A DNA stretch of 64,000 bases from Catalinimonas alkaloidigena (GCF_900100765.1 NZ_FNFO01000001.1:310001-374000); one strand, 5' to 3'. Numbered from the stretch's first letter, positions 18,302 to 27,438 are shown. Made by a program: numbers and translations. Notes: generated from the letters alone by a model not told the origin.

Positions 18302-20734
18302 TCATTCGCTTCGGAGGCTGTCGACCGGATTGGCCAGGGCGGCGCGCCAGGTCTGAAGGCTCACCGTAAAGAGTGCAATGGCCAGCGCGGCCAGCGCCGT
18401 CACGACGAAAATGCCCGGCCCGATGGAAATGCGGTAAGCAAACTGGTCGAGCCAGTCGCGCCCGAAGTACCACGCCAGCGGTGCCGCCACGACAAACGCA
18501 GCCAATACCAGCCCGACAAACTCGCGAGAGAAAAGGAGCATGATGTTGGTCACGGAAGCGCCCAGCACTTTGCGAATGCCGATCTCTTTGGTGCGCTGGT
18601 GCGTGGTGAACGAAATCAGGCCGAACAGGCCCAGGCAACTGATGAACACGGCCAGTAAGGTAGCCGCGTTGACGGTGCGGGCGGTGCGTCGCTCCGTTTT
18701 GTAAAAGTTGGTGATGGTGTCGTCGTAAAAAGCGTATTCGAACGGGGCATCCGGATAAAACGCTTTGAAGCGCGTTTCTACTTGCTGCAGAAGGCGTTGT
18801 ACCTCGTCGCCACTTTTCCCGCGCGAATGGAAACGAAGGCCGAAGGTGTTGAGGGACGATTTCTCCATACCCAGCATGATGGGCTTGATTTTGTCGCGCA
18901 GGGGGCTGTCGTGAAAATCGCGGACCACGCCCACCACGGGAACGGGCCGTTGGTTGATCTGGATCGTCTGTCCTACTATATCGCCGGGTTGGGCAAAGCC
19001 GAAGGCTCGCGCGGCCGTTTCGTTCAGCACCACCTCAGCGACCGTGTCGCTGGCGTGCAGGTTGCGCCCGGCCAGCAGCGGAATTTCGTACGTACGGAGG
19101 TAAGCGGTGTCGCTCATTTTGCGGTAGAGGCTGATCTCGACCTCCGCAGAATCGGATTGAAACGTGGCGGTGTTCGAGCTCCAGCCGTAGAACGACGGCA
19201 ACGTACCCAGCGTCAGGGAGCTGACTTCCGGCAGGCGGCGCAGTTCCTCGGCGAGGGTGAAACGCCGGTCGGTGGTGTCTTCCCACCAATGGGGCGCACT
19301 GAAATGAATCAGGGCGTCGGCACGGAACCCCATGTCCTGCTGCAACATAAACCGCATTTGACTGCCGACGATGAGCGTACCAATGATGAATACCTGCGAG
19401 ACCGCAAACTGGAAGACGATCAACGATTTGCGCAGGTACGTTTTCCGTGAGGTAGTTCCCTGCGCAAACGCCTGGTTTTTCAGCGCGAAGGCGGGCGCGT
19501 AGCCCGAAAGCACCAACGCGGGATAGAAGCCGGCCAGGAGGCTGACCAACCCCAGGAACAGCAGAAGCACCAGCCACGTCCCTGACGCGAACAGCATGCT
19601 CAGCGAGAGGTCCGGCGGCAAACTGTCGGCAAAGTAGTCGAGGCTGTATTGCACCAGGCCGACCGCCAGGAGACCCGCGACCAGCGTGAGAAGAAACGTT
19701 TCGCCTAAAAACTGACTGATCAGTTGCGCGCGGCTGCTGCCCAGGGTTTTCCGAACGCCTACCTCGCGTGCCCGCAACACGGCCCGTGCCGTTTCCAGGT
19801 TCACAAAGTTGATGACCGCCAGCATCAGCATGAACAGTGCAATGGCAATAAGGCCGTACAGGGTAGGTTTGTGTGCGGTGCGTCCTATGCCCAGCTCCGC
19901 ATTGAAATGGACGTCGGCCAGCGGATGCAGTTCGAACGCGCGAAGTTCTGTCGGGTCGGTGCCGTCTTCCGGTGAAATGTGTTTGCGAATAAAGTCCGGG
20001 AACTGTGCCTCGATCTGTGCAGGTTGCACGCCCGGGGCCAGGGTAAGGAAGGCCAGCGAACTGCTGGTGGTGCCGTCCCAGCTCGTCAGTCCGAAATTTT
20101 GACCGAAAGCTTCGTTGGTGATGAGCGTGGCCGAGGAGAGAAACTGCGTGAACTTAAAACTGGTCGGGACGGTGACGTCGGCCAGAATGCCCGAAACGGT
20201 GAACGGAATCGAATCTTTGTAGAGTAAGATCTGGCCCAGCGGTTCCTGATCGCCGAAGTACAAACGGGCCTGGCTTTCGGTCAGCACCACCTGGTAGGGC
20301 GCCGACAGGCTCTGGCGCGGATTGCCCGCCTGCCACTGGTAGCCGCCAAATACCTGAAAATAGTCGGGTCCGGCCACCAGCACCTCTTCTTCGCCCAAGT
20401 CCTGCCCCTGTGCATCTTTTACTGCAAGGTGCTCTGTGTAGAATGCCGCTACGGTTTCCAGTCCGGTAAATTCCTCCCGCATGGCGGCAGGTACCGGTCC
20501 GGAAACGCCTCGGTTCGAGATCCACTCTCCACCGCCAATTTCGATCCGTGAGCTGACGTGGTAAATGCGCTCCCGGTCGGGGTGGTGCCGATCGTAGCTG
20601 AACTCGTGGCGCACCATCAGGAAAATCAGAATGCACGCGGCCATGCCCACGGCCAATCCAAAAATGTTGATGGTGGCGTGCAAGGTATTTTTATGGAAGT
20701 TGCGCCAGGCGCTTCGCAGGTAGTTCTGAAGCAT
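18302..20734 (-). CDS. FtsX/MacB-like ABC transporter permease (first of the run)
   Basis: An 810-residue paralogue: MLQNYLRSAWRNFHKNTLHA, TM1 at about 21-41, periplasmic core, FtsX blocks at REVGVRKTLGSSRAQL and TKEIGIRKVLGASVTNI, ending ALANPVDSLRSE. It is the promoter-proximal gene of the three-permease unit. Upstream lie a sigma-54-like element (20774-20789) and the palindrome at 20863-20878. In family terms this is an export or lipoprotein/peptide transport permease; the substrate is unknown. Confidence 0.9.
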   Translation of the reverse strand: MLQNYLRSAWRNFHKNTLHATINIFGLAVGMAACILIFLMVRHEFSYDRHHPDRERIYHVSSRIEIGGGEWISNRGVSGPVPAAMREEFTGLETVAAFYTEHLAVKDAQGQDLGEEEVLVAGPDYFQVFGGYQWQAGNPRQSLSAPYQVVLTESQARLYFGDQEPLGQILLYKDSIPFTVSGILADVTVPTSFKFTQFLSSATLITNEAFGQNFGLTSWDGTTSSSLAFLTLAPGVQPAQIEAQFPDFIRKHISPEDGTDPTELRAFELHPLADVHFNAELGIGRTAHKPTLYGLIAIALFMLMLAVINFVNLETARAVLRAREVGVRKTLGSSRAQLISQFLGETFLLTLVAGLLAVGLVQYSLDYFADSLPPDLSLSMLFASGTWLVLLLFLGLVSLLAGFYPALVLSGYAPAFALKNQAFAQGTTSRKTYLRKSLIVFQFAVSQVFIIGTLIVGSQMRFMLQQDMGFRADALIHFSAPHWWEDTTDRRFTLAEELRRLPEVSSLTLGTLPSFYGWSSNTATFQSDSAEVEISLYRKMSDTAYLRTYEIPLLAGRNLHASDTVAEVVLNETAARAFGFAQPGDIVGQTIQINQRPVPVVGVVRDFHDSPLRDKIKPIMLGMEKSSLNTFGLRFHSRGKSGDEVQRLLQQVETRFKAFYPDAPFEYAFYDDTITNFYKTERRTARTVNAATLLAVFISCLGLFGLISFTTHQRTKEIGIRKVLGASVTNIMLLFSREFVGLVLAAFVVAAPLAWYFGRDWLDQFAYRISIGPGIFVVTALAALAIALFTVSLQTWRAALANPVDSLRSE

Positions 20735-20773
20735 AAGCCGAAAGGTCAGGAGTGATGCGGATGGAAACAGCGC

Positions 20774-20789
20774 AACAACAAATTTGCCA
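20774..20789 (-). promoter_or_regulatory. Putative sigma-54 (-24/-12) promoter of three-permease unit
   Basis: On the minus strand it reads TGGCAA-ATTTG-TTGTT, compared with TGGCAC-N5-TTGCA. The GG of the -24 box is present, while the GC of the -12 box is GT. It lies 39 bp before the permease start. The distance to the upstream palindrome is 73 bp, equal to that in the padR unit, although the bases in between are not alike. Confidence 0.5.
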
Positions 20790-20862
20790 TCCCCTAAAAA
20801 GGGGAGAAAATGCGATCAGAGGGCACCTGGGCCATCCGAATCGTCCGAAGATGAACAGAAGC

Positions 20863-20878
20863 TGTTCGAAGCCGAACA
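20863..20878. promoter_or_regulatory. Palindrome TGTTCG-AAGC-CGAACA, candidate activator site
   Basis: Perfect 6-base arms with a 4-base spacer, the same core as at 8800-8815. It overlaps a second palindrome, GAACAG-AAG-CTGTTC (20853-20867), so the site holds three TGTTC/GAACA half sites in phase. It is likely bound by a dimeric activator of the permease unit (inference). The rest of the 273-bp gap 20735-21007 shows no gene. Confidence 0.6.
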
Positions 20879-21007
20879 GAAACGCGACGCCTGCGCACTG
20901 GCTCGGCAGAAGCCAGTACGGAAGGCTACACGCATGATTTACAATCGAATGCGTATAGCTTGAGTGGCGCGGGAAGGATAACTTCGCTGTTACATCAAAC
21001 GCTGATT

Positions 21008-21406
21008 ATGCAACGCATCCGCATCGCCGTTTTTGTACTTTCCGGGTGGGGCTTCCTGGGGCTGCAGGGGTGTGCCCCCGAAGTGCCTGCCACGCCGCTC
21101 CTGGGAAAAGCACTGCCCTATTCCCATGTGCAGACCGCCGGTCCGACGCAAACGACCGCGGCGGATTTTAACGTCGTGGCCTATCCGAATCCGTTCCGCT
21201 ACTCGATCACCATCAACACAAATACCGCTGGTCCGGGGCAACTCCAGGTCTCCGACGCGCAGGGGGCTTTTTCGCAGCGCGTCGAGTTGCAGGGCGGGCA
21301 AGAGGAGGTGCGGTTCGATTTTACAGACTTTCCGTCGGGTACCTACTGGTGCGAAGTGAAATCCGGCAATCAGGTCACCCGAATGGCATTGCTATGCACC
21401 CAATGA
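21008..21406 (+). CDS. Small lipoprotein made almost only of a T9SS-type C-terminal domain
   Basis: A 132-residue protein starting at ATG 21008 (MQRIRIAVFVLSGWGFLGLQ) with a lipobox LQGC, so the mature form should begin at Cys about residue 20. After a 35-residue linker come VVAYPNPFRYSITI and a closing FPSGTYWCEVKSGNQVTRMALL, which match a type A T9SS sorting domain (about 80 residues). There is no other domain. It overlaps the next gene by 4 bp (ATGA). A lipoprotein signal together with a T9SS domain is uncommon; the domain may simply be a surface beta-sandwich here. Confidence 0.75.
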   Translation: MQRIRIAVFVLSGWGFLGLQGCAPEVPATPLLGKALPYSHVQTAGPTQTTAADFNVVAYPNPFRYSITINTNTAGPGQLQVSDAQGAFSQRVELQGGQEEVRFDFTDFPSGTYWCEVKSGNQVTRMALLCTQ

Positions 21407-22089
21407 GAACAGGAGGGATCGTGCTGCTCTGGCTGGTGCTGACGGGCGGTGCCGTAGGGCAAAGCTGGCAATGGGGGCCGGTAGTTACCGGCAATTATAC
21501 GTGGGTGACGGTCAAGGCCATGTCTTCGTTCGTCCACGATCAGTACGCTCGTCCGCTGCCCGGCTACGGAATAGGCCTGCGGGCCAAAACGACATGGGCA
21601 GAGAAATGGCACCTGCAACCGACCCTGATGTACGAACGCCTTCGAAACCACTACGACCCGGCCGTGCAATTGTATGATGGGACTGGCCAAGCCAATTTCA
21701 GCATCAACCTGCGTTCCGTACGGCACGCGGTTCAGGGAAGCCTTCTGCTAATGTATGGGAAACGGTGGCGCGTTGGCGCGGGACTGAGTGCCTACGGGAC
21801 CTTATTCGCCCGGCTGAAGAGCAAACCCGGCGTGCTCCGTTCTCAGCAAGGGGCTGTGCTTCTGCACAACGATCAGATCGTAACCCGGAACTACTTTTTC
21901 CGCGCGACTACCCTGGCGGTGCCGCTCGTCGCCTCGGTGGAACTGACGGAGCGCCTGCAGGTACAGGGGCGCTTCAGCAAAGGCCTTGTGTCGCGGATCA
22001 GCGACCGGCGCAGCTATTTCAGAGAAGTAGAAAACACGTTCGCCCTGGAGCTGACCTATTGGTTTGGCGCGTCTGCAGCCGGCGAGTGA
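21403..22089 (+). CDS. Outer-membrane beta-barrel protein (porin-like)
   Basis: A 228-residue protein with a signal peptide (MRTGGIVLLWLVLTGGAVGQ). The rest has alternating strands typical of small barrels, such as YGIGLRAKTTWAEKWHLQPT, HAVQGSLLLMYGKRWRVGAG and a C-terminal NTFALELTYWFG ending in an aromatic. The ATG at 21403 overlaps the lipoprotein stop; an ATG at 21394 three codons upstream is also possible. Coupling suggests that the lipoprotein and barrel act together at the outer membrane (inference). The family could be the PorT/DUF3575-like small barrels, but I am not sure. Confidence 0.75.
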   Translation: MRTGGIVLLWLVLTGGAVGQSWQWGPVVTGNYTWVTVKAMSSFVHDQYARPLPGYGIGLRAKTTWAEKWHLQPTLMYERLRNHYDPAVQLYDGTGQANFSINLRSVRHAVQGSLLLMYGKRWRVGAGLSAYGTLFARLKSKPGVLRSQQGAVLLHNDQIVTRNYFFRATTLAVPLVASVELTERLQVQGRFSKGLVSRISDRRSYFREVENTFALELTYWFGASAAGE

Positions 22090-22158
22090 GCCGCCTTAAA
22101 TTGGCAACCTGCCTGAGAGCTAGTATATTGGCGGGTAACTCCCTACGACGCAGACCAA

Positions 22159-23181
22159 ATGAAAGTACTGAAGTGGATCGGGATGGTGTTAGGAGCCATT
22201 CTTTTTTTGTGGTGGATTGGTCCCAAACCCCCGGAACCCAACCTGAAGACCTCGCTGCCGACCCTGCCCGATAGCCTGCGGCAGTACGTGCAACGGAAAG
22301 AAAGCCGTCAACCCAACCTGAAACCCGACAACCAGGCGCGCATCGTTTGGTACGACTCGACCCGCAAAACTCCCTGGAGTGTGGTGTACCTGCACGGCTT
22401 CTCGGCGTCGCAGGCCGAAGGAGCGCCGATTCACCGCGAATTTGCGCGCCGCTACGGTTGCAACCTCTACCTGGCACGGCTGTTCGGCCATGGCCTGAAC
22501 GAAAAGGAACCGTTGGTCGACGTTACGCCGGAAAATCTGGTGGCCTCCGCGGCCGAAGCCCTGGCCATCGGCAAGCGGTTGGGGGAGAAGGTACTGATCA
22601 TGTCGACCTCTACCGGAGGTACCCTGGCCCTGATTCTGGCCGCCGACCATCCCAAAGATGTGAATGGCATCATCGCCTATTCGCCGAACATCGACCTCCA
22701 CGACGAGGCGTCGTGGCTATTGACGCGCCCCTGGGGTCTGCCACTGTCGCGTCTGGTGCTGGGGAGCAATTACTATCAGTTTTACGGCAGCGATTCGGTG
22801 CAGTATTACTGGACCACCCGGTACCGTTCCGAAGCGCTGGTCAGCCTCAAAAATCTGTTGGAGCATACCATGACGCCCGAGACGTTTCAGCGCGTAAAAG
22901 CGCCCTTTTTTCTGGGATACTATTATAAAGATGACGAACATCAGGACGACGTGGTGTCGGTACCGGCCATGCTGAAGATGTTCGATCAACTGGGTACGCC
23001 CGCCAACCTGAAGCGCAAGGCGGCTTTTCCGGAAGCGGGGCACCACGTAATTGGCTCACGTTACACGTCGGCCGATGTGGAAGACGTGCGCCAGGCCACC
23101 TACCAGTTTGCCGAAGAGGTGTTGAAAATGCAGCCGATCAACCTTCCTGAAGAATCGACAGCCCTGTCGGAAACGCCCTGA
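22159..23181 (+). CDS. Membrane-anchored alpha/beta hydrolase (serine aminopeptidase S33-like)
   Basis: A 340-residue hydrolase. An N-terminal hydrophobic segment (about residues 5-21, WIGMVLGAILFLWWIG) anchors or exports it. The core has VYLHGFSASQAEGAP (oxyanion region, 75-90), a nucleophile elbow MSTSTGGTLAL (Ser near residue 152) and a late PEAGHHVIGS giving the catalytic His (about residue 295). It resembles lysophospholipase/S33 hydrolases. It lies 69 bp after the barrel gene on the same strand. Confidence 0.83.
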   Translation: MKVLKWIGMVLGAILFLWWIGPKPPEPNLKTSLPTLPDSLRQYVQRKESRQPNLKPDNQARIVWYDSTRKTPWSVVYLHGFSASQAEGAPIHREFARRYGCNLYLARLFGHGLNEKEPLVDVTPENLVASAAEALAIGKRLGEKVLIMSTSTGGTLALILAADHPKDVNGIIAYSPNIDLHDEASWLLTRPWGLPLSRLVLGSNYYQFYGSDSVQYYWTTRYRSEALVSLKNLLEHTMTPETFQRVKAPFFLGYYYKDDEHQDDVVSVPAMLKMFDQLGTPANLKRKAAFPEAGHHVIGSRYTSADVEDVRQATYQFAEEVLKMQPINLPEESTALSETP

Positions 23182-23989
23182 GCACCCCCTCTTTTGTAAG
23201 AAATACTCTGCTTGTCGGCCACTTTTGGACATACGTTCATGTGTTAATAACATTACAAACTCTAGATTTCCGGAAGCTGGAAGGGGTGTGTCAGGGAGGC
23301 TAGAAGAGCGGAGAAAGCGTTGCAGGCAGGGTATTGAAATCATTATATAAATACGCGGTTTTATTTTAGAATCGGATGGAAAATGCATCTGTTAGGGTAT
23401 TTTATGCTATGATCAATAAAAATAATTATATTTTATTAACAATATATTGTGTTGTGTATAATTAAAATAGTACAATTTATTTTTAATATCTTAGTCCCTA
23501 GCGCCTCTTTTATAGCTAATATGAATGCTTTTCTATATTTTATTTTAGTTATTTTTTGTGGTACTATTTTTATTTGATTGCTAAAACATTTCACAGCTCC
23601 CCAAAACCTGACAAGTGTTAATCCAGCGCCTACTTTGCCCGTAAAGAGCATTTTTCATGCAGATTGTGCGGTATTGAGGGTTTTGAGGATGTGTTTTATT
23701 ACGCCAACCTTAGCTCGTGCCCGGACGTAACCGCAGTTCTGGTGAGTCGCACCGGCGATTCTTACACGGCGCTTTTTGGTCAGTTTTGAGTCTCTAGAAT
23801 TAATGCAACATCTTTGTTTCGAGTCTTTCGAAAGATTGTGTTGATAAGTGCTATTTGAGAGAAGTGAAGTAAGGGGATGCTTCACTACCTAATCCGAACT
23901 CTGACACATGCTCCTCGGTCGGAAATCGGCTCCCTCAGGTAGCCAAGTTTGCTCAAAACGATTTTAAACCATTAAGTGCGCTAGATCTT
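23182..23989. other. AT-rich 808-bp gap without a convincing gene
   Basis: Composition changes sharply here: 23210-23600 is very AT-rich compared with the GC-rich genes on both sides. Two short minus-strand frames (23436-23651 and 23655-23885) match no family I know and look spurious. A 12-bp palindrome TCTTTCGAAAGA lies at about 23824-23835. The region probably carries the promoter of the large exoprotein gene; no TANNTTTG box stands out. It may be a scar of old insertions. Confidence 0.6.
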
Positions 23990-26900
23990 ATGAGGCGATT
24001 TGCAATGTTACTCTTTGTGGCTCTCGTGTATTGCGGGACCACCGTACACGCCCAGTATTACGTCAGCCCGTCGGGCAGCGACAATGCGGCCGGTACACAA
24101 TCCAAACCTTTCCGGACCATAGCCAAAGCGTTAGACAAAGTTAGCAACGGCGGCAGTGTCACGCTGGCAGCGGGTACCTACCGTGAAGGTGATCTCAAGC
24201 TCAAAAATTCATCGATCACCATCAAAGGTGCCGGCAGCGGCAAAACCATCATTACCGGTTCGGAACGCGTGACCGGCTGGGAAAAACACTCCGGCGACGT
24301 CTGGAAGAAAAAAGGCTGGAAAACCAACAGCCAGCAGGTGTTTGTCGACGGGCAGCCGATCCAGCAGGTGGGCGACCGGTGTGGCTGGAACATTCGCCAC
24401 GCGGCCCTGGGCAACAACTGGGTGTTGCCGATTGTCGGCTCCAACAGCGTGAGCAGCTTGTTCCCGGGCTCTTTCTATTACGATCCGGCCGGCGACGTGC
24501 TCTATTGTATACTGAAAGACCGCTCGAACCCGAACAACCACCAGATGGAAGTGAGCGTGAGTAAGTTCATCCTCGATGGGGGCACTACCACCGATGTAAC
24601 CGTAAAAAATCTGACGATGCGCCACAGCAATTCCACGCAGGAGCGGCTGGCAATCGGCATGCTGATGACCGGGCGTCGTGGGTGGACCATCGAAGACTGC
24701 GAATTCGATTACGGCGACTTCTGCGGGTTGCTGGTGCAGGGCGATAACCACACCATCCGTCGGTGTACGTTCAGCAACGGCGGCAGCAACGGCCTGTGCG
24801 TAAACGGTGCTACGTGGTATCCTCGCTGGAAAGACAAGGAAATCCGTCCCAAGATGAACAGCGTGATCGAAAACTGCACGATCACCAAAAACAACTACCG
24901 CGGCTTCTCGAAGCTGTTCCACGCCGGTGGCATGAAGGCCGTACCCGGCGTACGTGGCCTGACCTTTCGGAACAACAAGGTCCTCAACAACGGGGGAATC
25001 GGGGTGTGGTTTGACGATGGCTTCGGTGCGAACGAAGTAAGCGACAACATCATTGCGGGCAACCGCCATGGCATCAGCTACGAGATTGGACACGCCATGG
25101 GTGGCGACTCGTATAGCATCAAAGTCGTAAACAACCGGATCTACGACAACGACCTGAAAGGGGTGTACATTTCCGGATCGAGCGATGCTGTTATCGAATA
25201 CAACACGCTTTACAATCAGCCCTACGACGTAATCGTGCACGGCATGCCGCGCGGTGTGAATGAGTCGAAGAACAACATCATCCGCAACAACATTCTGGGA
25301 AGCTCCAAGAACGGTCACCTGATTCTGTACAAAGGCACCAGAGCGGGCAACAACAAGATCACGAACAACTTTTACGAGACGAGCAATTCGAGCATCAAAG
25401 TAGGCCTGGAAAACGACAAAGGCTACGCCATTACGCACCGCACGGTATCCGATCTGCAAAAAGCCGGTTACGGACAGAACGCCAAAATCGGGAACCCTAA
25501 GTTCAAAAACGCCAGCAACGGAGACTTCCGGCTGGTAGACAGCAGCCCAGCGCGCGGTCGTGGCTGGCAAGGTGGCGAAGAGCCGACGCCTGCTCCTGCC
25601 CCTGCTCCGGAGCCTGAAGCGCCTTCGAACGACGAGAAGGAGAACACGGACGACGCGGAAGAAACGCCGACCAACAAATCGAACGTGGTGATCGCGATCA
25701 ACGCAGGTGGCGACAAGTTCACGGCCGAGGACGGCACGGTCTACCAGGCCGACAAGTACTTCACTCGCGGCTCAGCGGTGAACTACAGCGACCTGACCAT
25801 CGGGGGTACCAAAGATCAGAAGCTGTATCAGACGCAGCGCCTGGGCTGGTTCAGCTACGAGATTCCCGTCAAGAACGGCACCTACAAGCTGACCATCAAA
25901 ACGGCAGAACTGAAGTACAAGTCCAACGGTCAGCGCAAGTTCGACATCCACGCTGAGGGCAAAGAGATCTTCACCGACGTAGACCTGTTCAAGCTGGGCG
26001 GCTACGCCAAGGCCCTGGATCTGGAGAAAGTCGTGGAAGTGAAAGACGGCAAGCTGGACGTAGTCTTCGACATCGACTACCGCGACTGCCGCCTCTCCGG
26101 ACTGGTGGTGAGCACGCTGGAAGAAACCAACGCTACCGAGAAGAAAACCGACGAAGTGAGCACGCTGATCGCGATCAACGCGGGTGGCGACAAGTTCACG
26201 GCCGAGGACGGCACGGTCTACCAGGCCGACAAGTACTTCACCCGCGGCTCAGCGGTGAACTACAACGACCTGACCATCGGGGGTACCAAAGATCAGAAGC
26301 TGTATCAGACGCAGCGCCTGGGCTGGTTCAGCTACGAGATTCCCGTCAAGAACGGCACCTACAAGCTGACCATCAAAACGGCAGAACTGAAGTACAAGTC
26401 CAACGGTCAGCGCAAGTTCGACATCCACGCTGAGGGCAAAGAGATCTTCACCGACGTAGACCTGTTCAAGCTGGGCGGCTACGCCAAGGCCCTGGATCTG
26501 GAGAAAGTCGTGGAAGTGAAAGACGGCAAGCTGGACGTAGTCTTCGACATCGACTACCGCGACTGCCGCCTCTCGGCTCTGGTTGTAAGTTCTGTAGAAG
26601 GTGCAGCGCCAGCCGAAGCGCCGAAAGTAGCCGGCAAACTGGTAGCCGCCATCAACTCAGGGGCCGACTTCGGGCACCGGGCCAGCGACGGCGACTGGTA
26701 TGCTCGCGACGCCGACGGCTGGTGGCAGCAAGGTTCACGCCGCCGCGCTACCTACAGCACCATCAGCAAAACTGACGATCAGCGCATCTTCCAGTACGAG
26801 CACTTCGGCACCCGTTTCACCTACGGTGTAAATGCCAAGAACGGCGACTACCTAGTGACCCTGCACTTCGCCGAAACGCACGTGAAGAAAGTAGGCGAGC

Positions 26901-27382
26901 GCATCTTCGACGTGAAAATTGAAGAGAACCTGGTGATCGACAACTTAGATATCTTCAAGAAGGTAGGTTACAACACCGCGTACTCTGTGACGATTCCGAT
27001 CACGGTGAAAGACGGGCACATCAAGTTCGAATTCATCGGCCGAGAACTGGCAGCTATCGTCTCTGGTATTGCCATCCACGAAGCGGTAACGGCCGGCACC
27101 AAGACGATCACCGAAGGCGACGAAGTGATGTCGGACGCGATCGAAACCAAGGCGTATCCGAACCCCTTCACCGACAAGCTGACGCTGCAGTTTGGCAAAG
27201 AGAAAGCGGCTACTACCCTCCGTGTCTACACGACGACCGGTACGCTGCTGGAAACGCACGAACTGCCCGAAGGCCAGCTCGAATGGGAAATGAACACTAC
27301 GCACCTGCCCAAAGGGGTTTACATGCTCAGCATCGACACGCAGGGCGAGCGTCCGGAACAGAAGATGGTAGTGAAGCAGTAA
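23990..27382 (+). CDS. Secreted beta-helix / triple-malectin protein with T9SS sorting domain
   Basis: An 1130-residue exoprotein. Signal peptide (1-22, ending CGTTVHAQ). Residues 23-525 form a right-handed parallel beta-helix of the DUF1565 type (YYVSPSGSDNAAGTQSKPFR, then repeated N-N-x-I turns such as VVNNRIYDNDLKGVYISGSS). A Pro/Glu-rich linker (about 528-560) follows. Three malectin-type domains come next: about 568-703, 727-862 and 885-1030; the first two are almost identical at DNA level. The last 80 residues (AYPNPFTDKLTLQF to GVYMLSI) are a T9SS sorting domain. Beta-helix proteins of this form are often polysaccharide lyases or binding proteins; malectin domains bind glycans. No catalytic residues can be assigned by eye. 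Confidence 0.92.
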   Translation: MRRFAMLLFVALVYCGTTVHAQYYVSPSGSDNAAGTQSKPFRTIAKALDKVSNGGSVTLAAGTYREGDLKLKNSSITIKGAGSGKTIITGSERVTGWEKHSGDVWKKKGWKTNSQQVFVDGQPIQQVGDRCGWNIRHAALGNNWVLPIVGSNSVSSLFPGSFYYDPAGDVLYCILKDRSNPNNHQMEVSVSKFILDGGTTTDVTVKNLTMRHSNSTQERLAIGMLMTGRRGWTIEDCEFDYGDFCGLLVQGDNHTIRRCTFSNGGSNGLCVNGATWYPRWKDKEIRPKMNSVIENCTITKNNYRGFSKLFHAGGMKAVPGVRGLTFRNNKVLNNGGIGVWFDDGFGANEVSDNIIAGNRHGISYEIGHAMGGDSYSIKVVNNRIYDNDLKGVYISGSSDAVIEYNTLYNQPYDVIVHGMPRGVNESKNNIIRNNILGSSKNGHLILYKGTRAGNNKITNNFYETSNSSIKVGLENDKGYAITHRTVSDLQKAGYGQNAKIGNPKFKNASNGDFRLVDSSPARGRGWQGGEEPTPAPAPAPEPEAPSNDEKENTDDAEETPTNKSNVVIAINAGGDKFTAEDGTVYQADKYFTRGSAVNYSDLTIGGTKDQKLYQTQRLGWFSYEIPVKNGTYKLTIKTAELKYKSNGQRKFDIHAEGKEIFTDVDLFKLGGYAKALDLEKVVEVKDGKLDVVFDIDYRDCRLSGLVVSTLEETNATEKKTDEVSTLIAINAGGDKFTAEDGTVYQADKYFTRGSAVNYNDLTIGGTKDQKLYQTQRLGWFSYEIPVKNGTYKLTIKTAELKYKSNGQRKFDIHAEGKEIFTDVDLFKLGGYAKALDLEKVVEVKDGKLDVVFDIDYRDCRLSALVVSSVEGAAPAEAPKVAGKLVAAINSGADFGHRASDGDWYARDADGWWQQGSRRRATYSTISKTDDQRIFQYEHFGTRFTYGVNAKNGDYLVTLHFAETHVKKVGERIFDVKIEENLVIDNLDIFKKVGYNTAYSVTIPITVKDGHIKFEFIGRELAAIVSGIAIHEAVTAGTKTITEGDEVMSDAIETKAYPNPFTDKLTLQFGKEKAATTLRVYTTTGTLLETHELPEGQLEWEMNTTHLPKGVYMLSIDTQGERPEQKMVVKQ
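25689..26097 (+). repeat. Tandem malectin-domain repeat, copy 1
   Basis: A 409-bp unit inside the exoprotein gene that recurs 477 bp downstream with only three mismatches by my alignment. It encodes one complete malectin domain. The 68-bp spacer between copies codes for a Glu/Thr/Lys-rich linker. Confidence 0.95.
26166..26574 (+). repeat. Tandem malectin-domain repeat, copy 2
   Basis: Second copy of the 409-bp unit. Two of the three differences are silent (GCA/GCG, ACT/ACC) and one changes Ser to Asn (AGC/AAC). The third malectin domain downstream is diverged and shows no such DNA identity. Confidence 0.95.
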
Positions 27383-27408
27383 GCACTTGCTACCTTGAGT
27401 AGAGATAG

Positions 27409-27436
27409 AAAGGGCGGCCTCCGGGCTGCCCTTTTT
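27409..27436. terminator. Intrinsic terminator between convergent genes
   Basis: AAAGGGCGGCC pairs with GGGCTGCCCTTT through an 11-bp stem (one G-T pair) and a 4-base TCCG loop, followed by a T-run on the plus strand. It ends 2 bp before the stop codon of the minus-strand DUF4349 gene, so it mainly serves the exoprotein gene. Confidence 0.85.
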
Positions 27437-27438
27437 GC

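Noticed and set aside
23436-23885. Two short minus-strand frames in the AT-rich gap
   Set aside because: No family match by eye, unusual composition, and no promoter or terminator; I treat them as chance frames.
24209-25570. A 453-codon frame on the minus strand inside the beta-helix exoprotein gene
   Set aside because: Fully antisense to a well-supported gene, with no signal, domain or terminator.
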